This document shows positions 21,358 through 31,103 of a stretch of DNA of 31,103 nucleotides, piece after piece. The DNA is taken from assembly GCA_003339415.1 (NCBI GenBank), contig PDHQ01000043.1, positions 1 through 31,103 of the forward strand, given 5' to 3'. The position numbers were made by a program, and so were the translations under genes. The stretch's first letter is position 1; every line of letters starts with the position of its first letter. The notes beneath the pieces are model-generated. The model was not told the DNA's origin, ran no database searches, and worked only from the letters and a program-made list of their open reading frames with translations. This stretch comes from Ophiocordyceps camponoti-saundersi (nom. inval.). Its lineage: Eukaryota > Ascomycota > Sordariomycetes > Hypocreales > Ophiocordycipitaceae.

Positions 21358-22449
21358 TACATACGATACTACATATGTACATACGTTATATGGTTGTGGC
21401 TGTCGAAATGCTGTAGCCTGCGAGAGTCGTGGTGGGGGAGAGAGAAAAGACGCCCACCCTCTTCTTTCTCCGTGACACATATCCGTATGTATGTATGTGT
21501 ATGTATACACACGCGCACACCCTGTCTTCCCAAGGCACAATCCACCCCCTCCCTTTTTTACACACATCTTCTCCCCTCCGGGCCCTCCCCATAGGCAGCA
21601 GGTCACGTCACGGGGGAGGGTGGCACTTTGATGCGTTGTCCCTTGCTGATATGTACTGATTCGTGGCTGACCCAAAGGGGGGGGGGGGGAAAGATAGAAT
21701 GATGTTCATTTACATGGATATCTACGGACTAGAGATGTATACATACATACATAGGAAGAAGAAGCAGTGTCATCTTGAATTCCCTGCGTGCATCTCAATG
21801 GAGGTTTCGATGGTAAAGAGTGTTTGTATTCAGCCATGTATGTACATATGTATGTACGGAGGACATGTGTAAGAAAAGATGGAAGCTGAGAATCTAACCG
21901 CGGGAGCACGACGATTCAAGAGGCGGACCGCGCGGCAACTATAAACCTACATCCAAACTGCTCCGTACGTCCGAACAATCACTGCCCACCCGCGACACTG
22001 TATGCATGCACATGTACATACATATGTATGTGTGTGTGTGTGTTTATAATGTGTAAGTGCGGATATCCACGTATAAATATACACCCCGTCAGTTCGGCCA
22101 ACTCTCTCTTACAAAGGCCCTCTCTCTCTCTCCATCCGGGCGGCGTAACTCAGTCTCATTCTCTTTTCCTGGGCAGAAAAGCAAATCGCATTGCTGTTTA
22201 ACCAAGGGAAATATACATAGAAACCCTCCTCCCGAACCAATAGGAGACGAGAGAAATAGGGGGAGGGGGGGAGGGTGTCTCTGTATCTCCCTGTGTATGT
22301 AGAACGTAGGGGATACTGTAGGCACATAATGCCAGACGACCGCACCGCGGGCCGCCCCCAAAGTACGGAGTACGGACGGAACGGACGGACGGAACGGAGC
22401 AAAAGTGCCAGTCGCAATCGGGGGGGCTTGTGCATCATCGTGACGACGC

Positions 22450-22450
<1 letters not shown>

Positions 22451-22487
<37 letters not shown>
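22451..22487. repeat. (AC)n microsatellite
   Basis: About 18 uninterrupted AC units, preceded by CGACGCA and followed by TCTTTG. Confidence 0.9.
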
Positions 22488-22488
<1 letters not shown>

Positions 22489-24414
22489 CTTTGTTCCTTT
22501 TCTCATACATGAATGTATATATGTATGTATGTACATGGATCGTGTGATGACGAGTTGCAGGCAAACCTACGTCCGCACATACATACCTACATAGATATGT
22601 ACATACATATATCTTCGGGATATTTCTTTTTTATTCCCCTATCCTCTTCCATGTACGGATAGCATCTCATCTCCATATCACATCATTCATAACTAACCCC
22701 CTTCAAACAAACTAATCCCACGATTCAACACGACAACAGCATCTACCTCTTCCCCCCCCCAAAAAAGCAGAGAACCTCGCCACGAGACTATCAACCATCT
22801 CCTCCTCCTCCACATCCTCCATCACAGCCACCCAAACAAAATCCACCTCACAAAAGGGTCCTGCTGCAACACGATATTACCCGGTCGTAACGTTGGCCAA
22901 GTATCCGTACATAAAACCACAAGATGGCAAGAAAAGAAACAAAGACAAAGCAAAAAAAAAAGGGCACACACTCTCACCGGGTATCCTCCCCGCGGCTGGG
23001 CGAGATCCCAGCGCCACATGGCTTTTTTTTGGGGGGGGGAGGGACCCGTTTTCTTTCTGTCTGTCTCGTTGCCCGCCGGTGAGAGAGAGAAAAAAGCTTC
23101 TTCGCTTCTCACCGTCTCCCTTATGATGATGATGATTACGAATATGTATGTATGTATGTCGGATACATACGGATGACCTACCAAGTTAATCAAGATGACG
23201 TACAGATAGTTGAAGAAAAAAAATGAGAAAATAAAAACACAGCTTCACGTCATCATAGCTCGGCTGAGCTCTCTGAAGCCGGCCACCCCCCTTTCTTATC
23301 CCCCCCCTTCTCTTCCCCCATCCACGCCTTGGCAACAGATATGTAGATCGACGGATAAAATTCTCTCTCTCTCTCTTTTTTTAAAAAAAAAAAAACACTT
23401 CCTCTCCCCGTCGGCGTTTTTTTTTCCTTCTTTCTTTCTTGTTTCCTTCTTTTCCCCCGGCCGGGCGGATGTGACTCTCCGGTTGCTTCACATTGTCCGC
23501 TTCCTCCTTTTTTTCTTCTTGATCTTCAAAATTCTCATTTCTTTTTTTCTTGTGACTTTTTTTTTTTTTTTTTTTATCGTGCTGGAGCTCATGACACGTT
23601 GCTCGACAGGGCATAGTTCTCTATACAGGGGGGGGGGGGGTGGGTGAGAACTGACAAGGGGTCTATCCCTCCCCCCTCCCCTATCGTCGTCATCCTTCAC
23701 AACACAAGATGGAAAAGGAAACCGCGCACTATATTTGTATGTACATGTTAAACGTAGCTTGGCAGGTAGGTTAGAAAGCCTTGCCGTCCACGTTGCATCC
23801 GCTCGGTCCCCAGCCCGATTTCTCTTCTCTTTTCCTACGAAACCCATGTGTGCCAGCCAGCCAACCAGCCAACCTACATACATACATACATACAAACATC
23901 ACACCAATGCATCGTAGCAAACCCATACCACATCTGTATATATATATCTGTTTATACGGATATATCTGTATATCTGTATTTATATACGGATATATACGTC
24001 TACATGTACATGTATGTACAGACGGAAAAGTAAGATGATGCACCTGAATCCATCATCGCTGAAAATCCCCCTCCCCCCCCCTCCTCACACACCCCCCCGG
24101 CAATCATACGACCTGCGGCACGGCACATCGCCAATCTCGATCGACGGAGATCGCGGAGACTACGAACGGCCCGTAACTCGTAAGGGGAAAGGGAAAATAA
24201 AAAGGGAAATAGGACAACAAAACAAACACACCCATCCTCTACGACGCAGTCGGTCCTTTCTTTACTGTACTCCTACCATACTGGCATACACATCATCATC
24301 ATCATCTGTACAATACTCTGCTCATCATATCATTGTTGATCCGTCCCCTATCCCATCCCATCCCTACTCTCTCCCATCCTGATTCTCACTCTCACTCTCT
24401 TTCCCCCCATCTTT

Positions 24415-24447
24415 CCTCTCCTCTCCTCTCCTCTCCTCTCCTCTCCT
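24415..24447. repeat. (CTCTC)n pentanucleotide repeat
   Basis: At least six CTCTC units within a longer polypyrimidine stretch. Confidence 0.8.
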
Positions 24448-25051
24448 TTCTCCTCCCTCTTCTTCTCTCCTCCTCCCCTCCACCCCTGTAAAAGAAACCC
24501 AGCATCTATCTAGCTAGCATGCACCGGTAAAAATAGGCCGTTCGTCCTCCCCCCTGCCTAGTATATACACACCTCCTCCCAATAGTACACCCAACTCAGG
24601 ATTCCTGCAGCAGTCTTCACACCTCCCTCCCAATATCATCAAGCAATCAGACCTCGCCGTCATATTTCACCCTCGTCAAAAAAACTCGGCTTATTATTTC
24701 CTTCCCTTTCTTTCTTTTTCGATATCTTTTTGATACAAGAGAAAAAAAAAATTTACTCATAATGACAAATACCCTCGGGAATCACCGGTTGATGCTATTC
24801 TCCTCGATCATCTCTTTCCCCCCCTAACCGAGCCAACAAGAAGCCATCGTCACCTATCTCATACATACAGAACATGACAAGAAAGAGAAATTCATACCTA
24901 CAAACATGCCATGTTTTACTACATTTACATGCCTGTCGACGTGTACTCCGTAGTGACGATAATGATGATGATCAAAAAACGAGGAGTCGAGTCGCTGATG
25001 CCGTCACCCTACCCTCTCAGAATTACCACGCCCCCCCTTTCCAACCCCCTT

Positions 25052-27437
25052 TCACAGCTCCAGCTTCCCCCGTAGCGGCAACGACCTGCTGCTATTGCCC
25101 ACAAAGATGTCGTAATCCCCCCCTACGAGCCGCCACCTCTGAGCCTCGACGTCCCATTCGCTGAGATCCCTCCTCGTCAGGCCGAATCGCACCGCCTGCT
25201 CCTCTCCCGGTCTCAGAATCCTCGTCTTTTCGAAGCCGCGCAGCTGCCTGACCATGACGGCCTCTTCTTCTTCTTCGTCGTCGTCGTCGTCACCCTCACC
25301 CTCAGCGCCGGCCCTGGGAAAGCCGACGTACATCTGTGCCACCTCGGCGCCGTCGACGTCGCCAACGTTCCTCACCTTGGCCTCGACGACGGCCAGAATC
25401 TCCCAGAGGTCGCTCTGCCCTCCGGCGACGACGGCGCCGGTGGGGTACGGCTCCGGGGTCCCGTCGCTCGTCGCCCTGATGCCGAGGCCCGAGAGCCCGA
25501 AGCGGGTGTAGCTGAGGCCGAAGCCGAACTCGTACCGGGGCTCGATCCCCTCCCTGTCGAAGCGGCGGTAGTCGAGCGCGGTGCCCTCGCCAAAGTCCGA
25601 CTGCGGGAACTTGCCGTATTCGCCGCGCGGCAGGTCCGGCCCCAGCACGGCGCCGTAGTCGGCCTCCCTCTTCGCCACCGTGTACGGCAGCTTGCCCGAC
25701 GGGTTCGCCTCGCCGTAGAGCAGGGACGCGAGGCCCTCCCCGCTGTCCCGGCCGGGGAGGTGGGCGAAGACGACGGCCGTGACGTTGGGGTGGTCGACGA
25801 AGCCGTCGACGAGCCTCACGCCCGCGTTGTGCAGAACCACGATCGTCTTGGAGCACTGGTCCGCCACCGCCCTGATCAGGCCGTCCGTGTAGTTGTCCGA
25901 CAGCGACGGCCGGTCGTAGCCCTCCGAGGCCCAGGCGTTGCCCAGGACGATGCAGGCGTCCGACAGGGGATCCACCCCCGGCCTCCCCGAGCTCAGGTCG
26001 TAGAAGAGGGCCGTGTCGTCCCGCGCCGCCCTCGTCTTGAGCGATTCCAGCGGCGAGGTGAAGACGGCCGGCGTGACGGCGCCGGATCCGCCCCCTCCGA
26101 TGAGGGTGCCCATCCTCGCGATGGAAGGCCGTTTGGCCTGCGGGACGATGCTCGCCAGCCTTCCCGCGGGGTCCAACGGGCTGAGGCCGAACATCCACGT
26201 GTTGAGCTGGATGAAGTCGGTCGACGGTCCCCAGTCGTCGGCAGACTTGGCCGAGTAGCCAAAGATGGAAAGCATCCTTGGCCGATTCAGCGGCAGCGTC
26301 TCCTTGCTGTTCTTGACCAGCACGTGGCCCTCGATGGCTCCTTGGCGGAGTATCGGCAACGAGCCCTCTTCTCTGCCCTCGACCAGGGCATGTGGCTGGA
26401 CCACCTTCTCCGGCATGCCCATGCCGGGATGGGGAAAGCTGTCATTTTGTTGAAACTGAAACCAGGTCGTCAAAAGTCTTTTTTTCTCTCTCTCAGTTAG
26501 CCATGGTTTTTCTCGTCAAAAGGAGAAGACATCGTCTTACCTCGAGACCATGTCGTCGACGCGCCTCTCCGGCACCGATCCATTCTTGACGGCCTCGAAG
26601 AGCTTCTTACCCCAAAACTCGTCGCCCGTCGGCATGGCCACATCCAAGCCAGCCAGGGCGGAGGCTACGCCGGTGTGTTGCGCTCCCCAGTCAGACACGA
26701 CAAAGCCCTGCACGAGTGTCGTCAGTCTAACTGCTTCCAACAAGACAAGCGGATAGGTTATAGACAAAGAAGTTACCTGGAAGCCGAGTTCCGTCTTGAG
26801 CAGTCCGTTGAGCGTCTTGCTGTTGGCGCAGCCATACGAGTTGTTGATGCGGTTGTACGAGCACATGATGTTGCCGCAACCAGCCTTGACGGCGTCTTGA
26901 AAGGGCCTTGGATTGGAGTGTGTGTGTGAGTTGTTGAAGATGAGTGATGATGACGACTTTTGATACGATCCGACTCACCACATGTACAGTTCGTGCATCG
27001 TCTTATCGTCAACGTTGGACGAGACGGCTTCACCCAAGATGGAGGACGAGCGGAACTCTTCTTGCTCGTTGGCGATGAAGTGCTGAGAGGTGGGAGAGGG
27101 GGGGGATAGGAAAGTGTCAGTTGTGTTGTAGAAGGAAGAAGAAGAAGAACAACGAACCTTGACGCTGGCCTGAACGCCTTGGCCTTGAATGCCCTCGACC
27201 GTCTCCGCCACGAGCGATCCGGCAAGATAGGGATCAACAGAGAAGCCCTCCCAGTTCCTCCCCCCGCGCACAACACGCCATGCCGGACCTACGACGGGAC
27301 CGAGCAAGACGTTGACGCCCTTTTTACGAAACTCACGACCCATGGCCATGCCACGTTGACGGGCGAGGGCCTTGTTCCAGCTTTTGTTGTTGTTTTTTGT
27401 GTTTTTCATCTTGGTTGTCAGATATACATGTATATAA

Positions 27438-27472
<35 letters not shown>

Positions 27473-27948
27473 GATCTCACCTAGCGCCGACGTGAATCCC
27501 GCTGGGATAAGCGTTGACGAAATCCGTAGCCCGAAGTCCATTACCCGCGTCGCTGAGACACATTCCCGGGAAACCCAGACGGGGGATGGGCATGACGGAG
27601 CCGGAGCAGCCGGATCCGAGCTTGACGCCTCCCGTGAGACCGACTTTCTCCTCCAGCGTCATTTCCTTGACTAAGGAGACGGCGCGGAGGTAGGCTTCCG
27701 TCCATTCGCCTCCCGTCATCGGAGCTTTTTTTTTTTACGTCTTGAGCGGGAGATGAGACGGGGGGGGGGAGAAAAAAAAGGAAGAGAGAGGGAAGAGGAA
27801 GGGAAAAAAAAAACTCACGCGACGGGTATACGGGTGGTGACTGGCCGTAGAAGAAGCCATCGTCTTTGGGACCCTTCGTCGTCGCCTTGACGATGGATAG
27901 GGTTGAGAGCGTGAGGGAGATGGCGATGAGCAAGGAAGTGAGAGCCAT
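25052..27948 (-). CDS. Secreted GH3 beta-glucosidase, 7 exons, 807 aa
   Basis: Hydrolyses terminal beta-D-glucosides such as cellobiose, outside the cell. Exons (minus strand): 27948–27819, 27724–27481, 27380–27158, 27082–26979, 26906–26777, 26707–26541, 26477–25052. All six introns are GT–AG, 63–100 bp; the sum is 2,424 bp with phase kept throughout. The ATG at 27946–27948 starts a signal peptide ([14 protein letters not shown]..., cleavage near residue 22). An in-frame GTG nine bases upstream is not needed. Family marks: [13 protein letters not shown], the K199-H200 pair in [11 protein letters not shown] (spanning intron 3), the [13 protein letters not shown] segment, and nucleophile Asp283 in [14 protein letters not shown]. 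An alpha/beta sandwich and fibronectin-III-like domain follow ([25 protein letters not shown] end). The GH3 fold appears intact. Oddity: a [10 protein letters not shown] insert at about residues 729–738 in the C-terminal domain. Substrate preference cannot be read from sequence. Confidence 0.94.
25262..25290. repeat. Coding trinucleotide repeat (TTC then GTC/TCG units)
   Basis: TTC-type units followed by GTC/TCG units on the plus strand, read on the minus strand as GAC then GAA/GAG codons. They encode the Asp5-Glu5 run of the beta-glucosidase. Its length is a likely polymorphism. Confidence 0.85.
27438..27472. repeat. (CAT)n microsatellite in beta-glucosidase intron 2
   Basis: Almost twelve CAT units in intron 27381–27480. 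On the sense strand the repeat (GAT/ATG) begins about 8 bases after the GTGAGATC donor. Confidence 0.9.
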
Positions 27949-28207
27949 CGTGGACACGAAGCCTGTTGATCTTGAATTCCCGTCACCTCTTTGACGCTTG
28001 GAAATGGAGGGTTAGGGGAGAAAGGAAGTGGGAGGGAAAACAATGGTGATTTGTCTCCTACCTACCTACCTACCGACCAGCCTCCATACCTACTACCGAC
28101 CTAAGCCTCTGCCCTTCCCTTCTGCCTCCCTTCTTCATGTATTTTTCTCGCGTCTTCCCATTTCTGGCCCCCTTTGTTCCTCCTCTCCCCCCCTCCCCCT
28201 CCTCTGC

Positions 28208-28223
28208 AGCGGGGGTTTATATG
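28208..28223 (-). promoter_or_regulatory. Possible TATA box and CreA-type site of the beta-glucosidase
   Basis: On the minus strand this reads ATATAAACCCCCGC, about 260 bases before the start codon. TATAAA is a core promoter candidate, and CCCCGC fits the SYGGRG consensus (reverse strand) of the carbon-catabolite repressor CreA/Cre1, which commonly controls such enzymes. Position and motif only; not proven. Confidence 0.3.
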
Positions 28224-28335
28224 TCTCTCAATCGACGACGATGCATGCGCGTGCTGGCGGGCTTGTCGTGAAGGGGGGGGAAGAGACGACGCTATGAACG
28301 CTACGCTACTGGTAGCCATCTTCTCATACGTACAT

Positions 28336-28337
<2 letters not shown>

Positions 28338-28367
<30 letters not shown>
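28338..28367. repeat. (GT)n microsatellite
   Basis: Fifteen GT units about 390 bases upstream of the beta-glucosidase start, followed by ATGT tetranucleotides. Confidence 0.9.
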
Positions 28368-28379
<12 letters not shown>

Positions 28380-28860
28380 TGTCATCGTATTCAACGTGTT
28401 TGTACGAGGTAAAACGAATGCAATCCTACGTCACGAGATGGGTTTGAATGAACGAGTATTTAAAAATGATGGGGAAAGGTGATTTATACCTACATACATA
28501 CATGCATGGACTTGCATACTACGTATAGCGACGCCATATAACGAACCCCTAAATGAGGTTACCCTGTGAGTCTAGGTAGGGAGGGAGGGAGGGAGGGGAG
28601 AGATGGTGGCACAGGCTCACGGCAGAAGCGTTGGTGGTGGTGGTGGAAGAAGTGATTGCAGTTGTGGTGGCTGTGATGGTGGTGGCTGTGGTGAATGGTG
28701 ATGGACCGATGGTAGTATCAGCGGTCGAGGTGGTGTTGGTAAGGCACGGATTCGGAATAGATCGTACGCCTAGTAATGCAGGCTGCCTGCTACATGATGC
28801 AGACCGTGACGACACTCTGCCTTGAACACTGACACACTCCCCCCCCCCCCCCAATCAAGC

Positions 28861-28965
28861 ACTCACTCACTCACTCACTCACTCACAAGGTAGGTCCTTT
28901 CTTCTTCTTCTTCTCCTCCTCCTCCTCCTCCTCCTCCCTCTTCGTCATTCCTCCCCACCCTCCTT

Positions 28966-28999
<34 letters not shown>
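28861..28999. repeat. Compound ACTC / TTC / CTC / CT repeat tract
   Basis: (ACTC)n, then TTC and CTC triplets, then about 13 CT units. A nearly continuous pyrimidine-rich strand in the region expected to be 3' of the G-alpha gene. Confidence 0.8.
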
Positions 29000-29474
29000 T
29001 CCCCCCATATATTCTCTCAAGAGGGCCTGGGTATCATCTGTTCCTCCTCCTCCTCCTCCTCTTCACTCATACCGTCTCGAATCATATTGGCAGGTAGTAT
29101 GTAGCCCGTCCACCCTGTGTATGTCAGTAGCATCCCCCCCCCTCCGTACTGTCCATCAGAACACCCCTCCATCCGCTCGATGATGCGGCGAGCCAACCTG
29201 CTGTCGTCAAGAGGAGCCTTTCCTTCTTATCCTGCTGCTGTTGCTCTCGCTGTTACTGCCGTTCTTCTTTGTCGACAACTCCTTTTCATCAGGGTCGCAC
29301 GTGACTGTCTTTCGTCCCCCAAGGAATCGAGATCGACACACCCCCATCTTCACCACCCCTTCCGTAGTTCAAAAACCCTCGAATCGGCGAGGTGCGAGTA
29401 TGACACGGCACATATTAAAAACCGTAGTGATCTGTACTCCCTTTCTCCCCCCCCCCCCTTCCCCTAACCCCCCC

Positions 29475-31003
29475 CTAGAGAATGAGCGCATTGAGGTTCC
29501 GCTGTATAATCATGTCCTGAACAGATCCCATGGTAATCTTCAACAAGTTGGTATCAGTCGCGTTGGTCAAGTGTCCGTAAATCTCCTTGTTCGGGTTCCG
29601 ACTGAGAGCGCGAAACTTGTCGAGGAAGTACTTGCTAGCCGCGTTCCAATCATCCGGAGCGCCTTGGTAATCGGTGAAGCCGTGGCTGGTGATGGGACTC
29701 TTGGCTAGCTTCTCCTTGAAGAGGTCCATCTTGTTGAGGAAGAGGATCATGGCAGATTTCTTGAACCAGTAGGAATTGATGATGGACTCCCATAACATGA
29801 GGGCTTCATTCATTTGGTTCTGTTATTTGGAAGGGGGGGATTCCCTCCAAAAGTCAGTCCAACTCACTCAATCTCTTCTGCCCTGTCTTGAAAAAAGGTT
29901 GTGTCTCACCCCAGCCTTGTCCTCGACCAGACACTGATCATAGCCGCTGATGGCGACGAGGAATAACAGGCAGTTTACGTTTTCGAAACAGTGAATCCAT
30001 TTCTTGCGCTCGGATCGCTGCCCGCCGACGTCGAACATGCGGTAGGTCAGTTGACCGAGGTTGAACTCGGTCTCGGTGATGCCCGTCGTCCTCAGTCGGG
30101 ATCGGAGGAGGTCCTGGTCGCTGGGGATGTAGTCTTCGGCCCATAGACGGTCGATGTCGTCGAGGAAGCTGTGCCAGTCAGATCAGTCATGCCTTAACAA
30201 ACACACAGATGCACTGTCGGTTCAACAGGAAGGCAAGGATCATACTATGCCAGGTTGTCGTGCAGCGCATACTCGTTCCCTTTGGCGATGGCCGCCCTGA
30301 CGCCACCATCCTTCCACAAGGCCTTGATTGGCTCGACATAATCAGGCGGCAACCTTTCGTGCAGACCGATTTCAGGTTCGACAAGGATGTGAGCCATGTA
30401 TTTCTGCGTCGAGGGAAAAAACAAGGTAAGCCCTCTCTATTCCGTTGATCGTTTGTCTCACTTACCCCCCCAACCCCCCAGCCACCCCCCTTTATTCTTC
30501 CCATCCGGGTTGTTTCTTTATATTCGAGAGGAAAAAGAACTCACCTCATGATCAGCCTTGTCGAACTGATATCCCAACTCAGCCATGGCTTCAGAGATGG
30601 TACGAAAAGATTGAACAATATTTCCAAAGATGATGGGCTTCCACTCGAGACGTTCATGCTTGCTGAAGCCCTGAGAGTAGATGAGTTTCATCTGTTTAAG
30701 TATCGTCGACTTTCCAGATTCACCGGCTCCTATAAAGAAGAAGGGGAGGAGGAGGTGAAGGGGGAAGAAGGGGAGGGAGAGGAAGAAGTTGGGGGTAAGT
30801 AAATAGAAGATTTTTGTTTGGACAATTTGTTTCCGAGGATTGGCAACTCGTAAGTTGAGGGGGGAGTTTCTTCAATTTACCTTACCTAGAAGTAACAGCT
30901 TCACCTCTCTCTCCATCCTCTTCTCATCCTGTCGTAGGGAACGATCGATGTCGCGCGAGCGGGCCACCTCGTTTGAACCCTTTGACCGGAGGCCGAAGCA
31001 CAT
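29475..31003 (-). CDS. Heterotrimeric G-protein alpha subunit, 5 exons, 354 aa
   Basis: A GTP-binding switch coupling membrane receptors to effectors. Exons (minus strand): 31003–30886, 30729–30545, 30403–30246, 30168–29910, 29819–29475. The four introns (156, 141, 77, 90 bp) are GT–AG, and the sum of 1,065 bp keeps phase. Motifs: P-loop GAGESGKST (residues 40–48), switch I with catalytic Arg178 in RLRTTGI, switch [14 protein letters not shown] with Gln204, NKMD (269–272) and TNATDT near the end. All residues needed for GTP binding and hydrolysis are present. The protein starts MCFG, not MG, so it lacks the N-myristoylation glycine; cysteine palmitoylation at residue 2 is possible. The C-terminus NLNALIL lacks the Cys at position -4 used by pertussis toxin. 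Start and end fit the fungal GNA-2/MAGC-type subgroup rather than GNA-1 or GNA-3, judged from memory of those families. Length is normal. Confidence 0.95.
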
Positions 31004-31103
31004 GACGGCGGCGGGCGACGGGGACGACGCGGGGGGGGGGGGGGGGGGGGGGGGGAAGCCAACTTCTCTTTCGCCTCTTCCCTTTTTTTTTTTGTTTTTT
31101 TTT
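31004..31103 (-). other. 5' flank of the G-alpha gene with G25/C25 tract
   Basis: The first 100 bases upstream of the start codon. It contains an uninterrupted G25 (31031–31055 on the plus strand, C25 on the sense strand) only 27 bases before the ATG, and a T-rich run at the window edge. The promoter lies outside the window. Confidence 0.7.

Larger units (their letters stand above)
21360..25051. other. Gene-free, microsatellite-rich DNA (right part)
   Basis: No convincing gene on either strand. Contents: CATA/GTAC repeats, (ACGG)n near 22363–22398, (AC)n 22451–22487, T19 near 23557–23575, G13 near 23628–23640, TATACGGATATA dyads near 23940–24000, (CTCTC)n near 24415–24447 and C-rich tracts. 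The last few hundred bases before 25052 should include the beta-glucosidase 3' untranslated region, but I see no clear poly(A) signal. Confidence 0.6.
27949..29474. other. Intergenic region between the beta-glucosidase and G-alpha genes
   Basis: Holds the beta-glucosidase promoter and the G-alpha 3' end. It is rich in simple repeats: CTAC/CTACC near 28058–28075, (GT)15 at 28338–28367, GGGA units near 28577–28598, GGTGGT-type DNA near 28630–28735, (ACTC)n 28861–28886, TTC/CTC runs 28898–28938, (CT)n 28974–28999 and CTC units 29042–29061. No additional gene is supported; the open frames here are repeat translations. Confidence 0.65.

Noticed and set aside
21271..21365. hAT-type origin for the palindromic miniature element
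   Set aside because: CAGTG ends also occur in hAT elements, but the 8 bases on each side (TACACATA and TACATACG) differ, whereas TA matches on both sides.
18976..24382. Many open frames of 60–150 codons on both strands between 19.0 and 24.4 kb
   Set aside because: They translate simple repeats (His/Tyr/Ile from CATA, Pro/Gly/Phe from homopolymers), overlap each other on both strands and show no domain, splice pattern or start context.
25302..26500. Long open frames overlapping the beta-glucosidase (minus 25302–26198, plus 25760–26500)
   Set aside because: Shadows of the GC-rich last exon; products are Arg/Gly/Pro-rich and lack family features, while the GH3 frame is conserved.
27955..27957. 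Upstream GTG as start of the beta-glucosidase
   Set aside because: Nuclear fungal genes normally start with ATG; the ATG nine bases downstream has a good context and begins a normal signal peptide.
29117..29708. Plus-strand frames 29117–29467 and 29241–29708
   Set aside because: Partly antisense to the last G-alpha exon and otherwise low-complexity; no recognisable domain.

Overview
The window looks like nuclear DNA of a filamentous ascomycete, most likely a sordariomycete. Three things point there: short GT–AG introns (63–156 bp) in both genes, a fungal G-protein alpha subunit beginning MCFG, and 19 kb of AT-rich DNA carrying the signature of repeat-induced point mutation (RIP). Genus-level placement is not possible from what I can see.

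Region A (1 to about 19,005) is a RIP-mutated transposon nest. CpA and TpG are almost absent, TpA is very frequent and CpG survives. It holds: a 12-bp tandem repeat (1–96); a palindrome cluster (452–573); a complete Ty3/Gypsy chromovirus on the minus strand (1186–7198) with two 370-bp LTRs and a perfect 5-bp target duplication, inserted into an older plus-strand coding relic I do not recognise (661–1185 continued at 7204–9826, in frame across the insertion); a second chromovirus on the minus strand (gag start 15530, pol stop 9828) with no 3' LTR found; a roughly 230-bp patch that escaped RIP (15490–15720); and a Tc1/mariner transposase relic on the plus strand (17201–18802) whose whole frame is kept but whose catalytic residues are mutated.

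Region B (about 19,005–25,051) is 6 kb of normal-composition DNA with no gene I can support. It is full of microsatellites, TACCTAGGTA-type palindromes and G or T homopolymers. It contains one 79-bp palindromic Tc1-like miniature element flanked by TA (21279–21357).

Region C (25,052–31,103) holds two intact, spliced, minus-strand genes: a secreted GH3 beta-glucosidase (7 exons, 807 aa) and a heterotrimeric G-protein alpha subunit (5 exons, 354 aa). They lie in tandem about 1.5 kb apart, with microsatellite-rich DNA between them. No functional link between the two is visible beyond proximity: one is an extracellular sugar-releasing enzyme, the other an intracellular signalling switch. The layout, an AT-rich silenced transposon block next to GC-balanced genes, is the compartmented pattern typical of RIP-active fungi.
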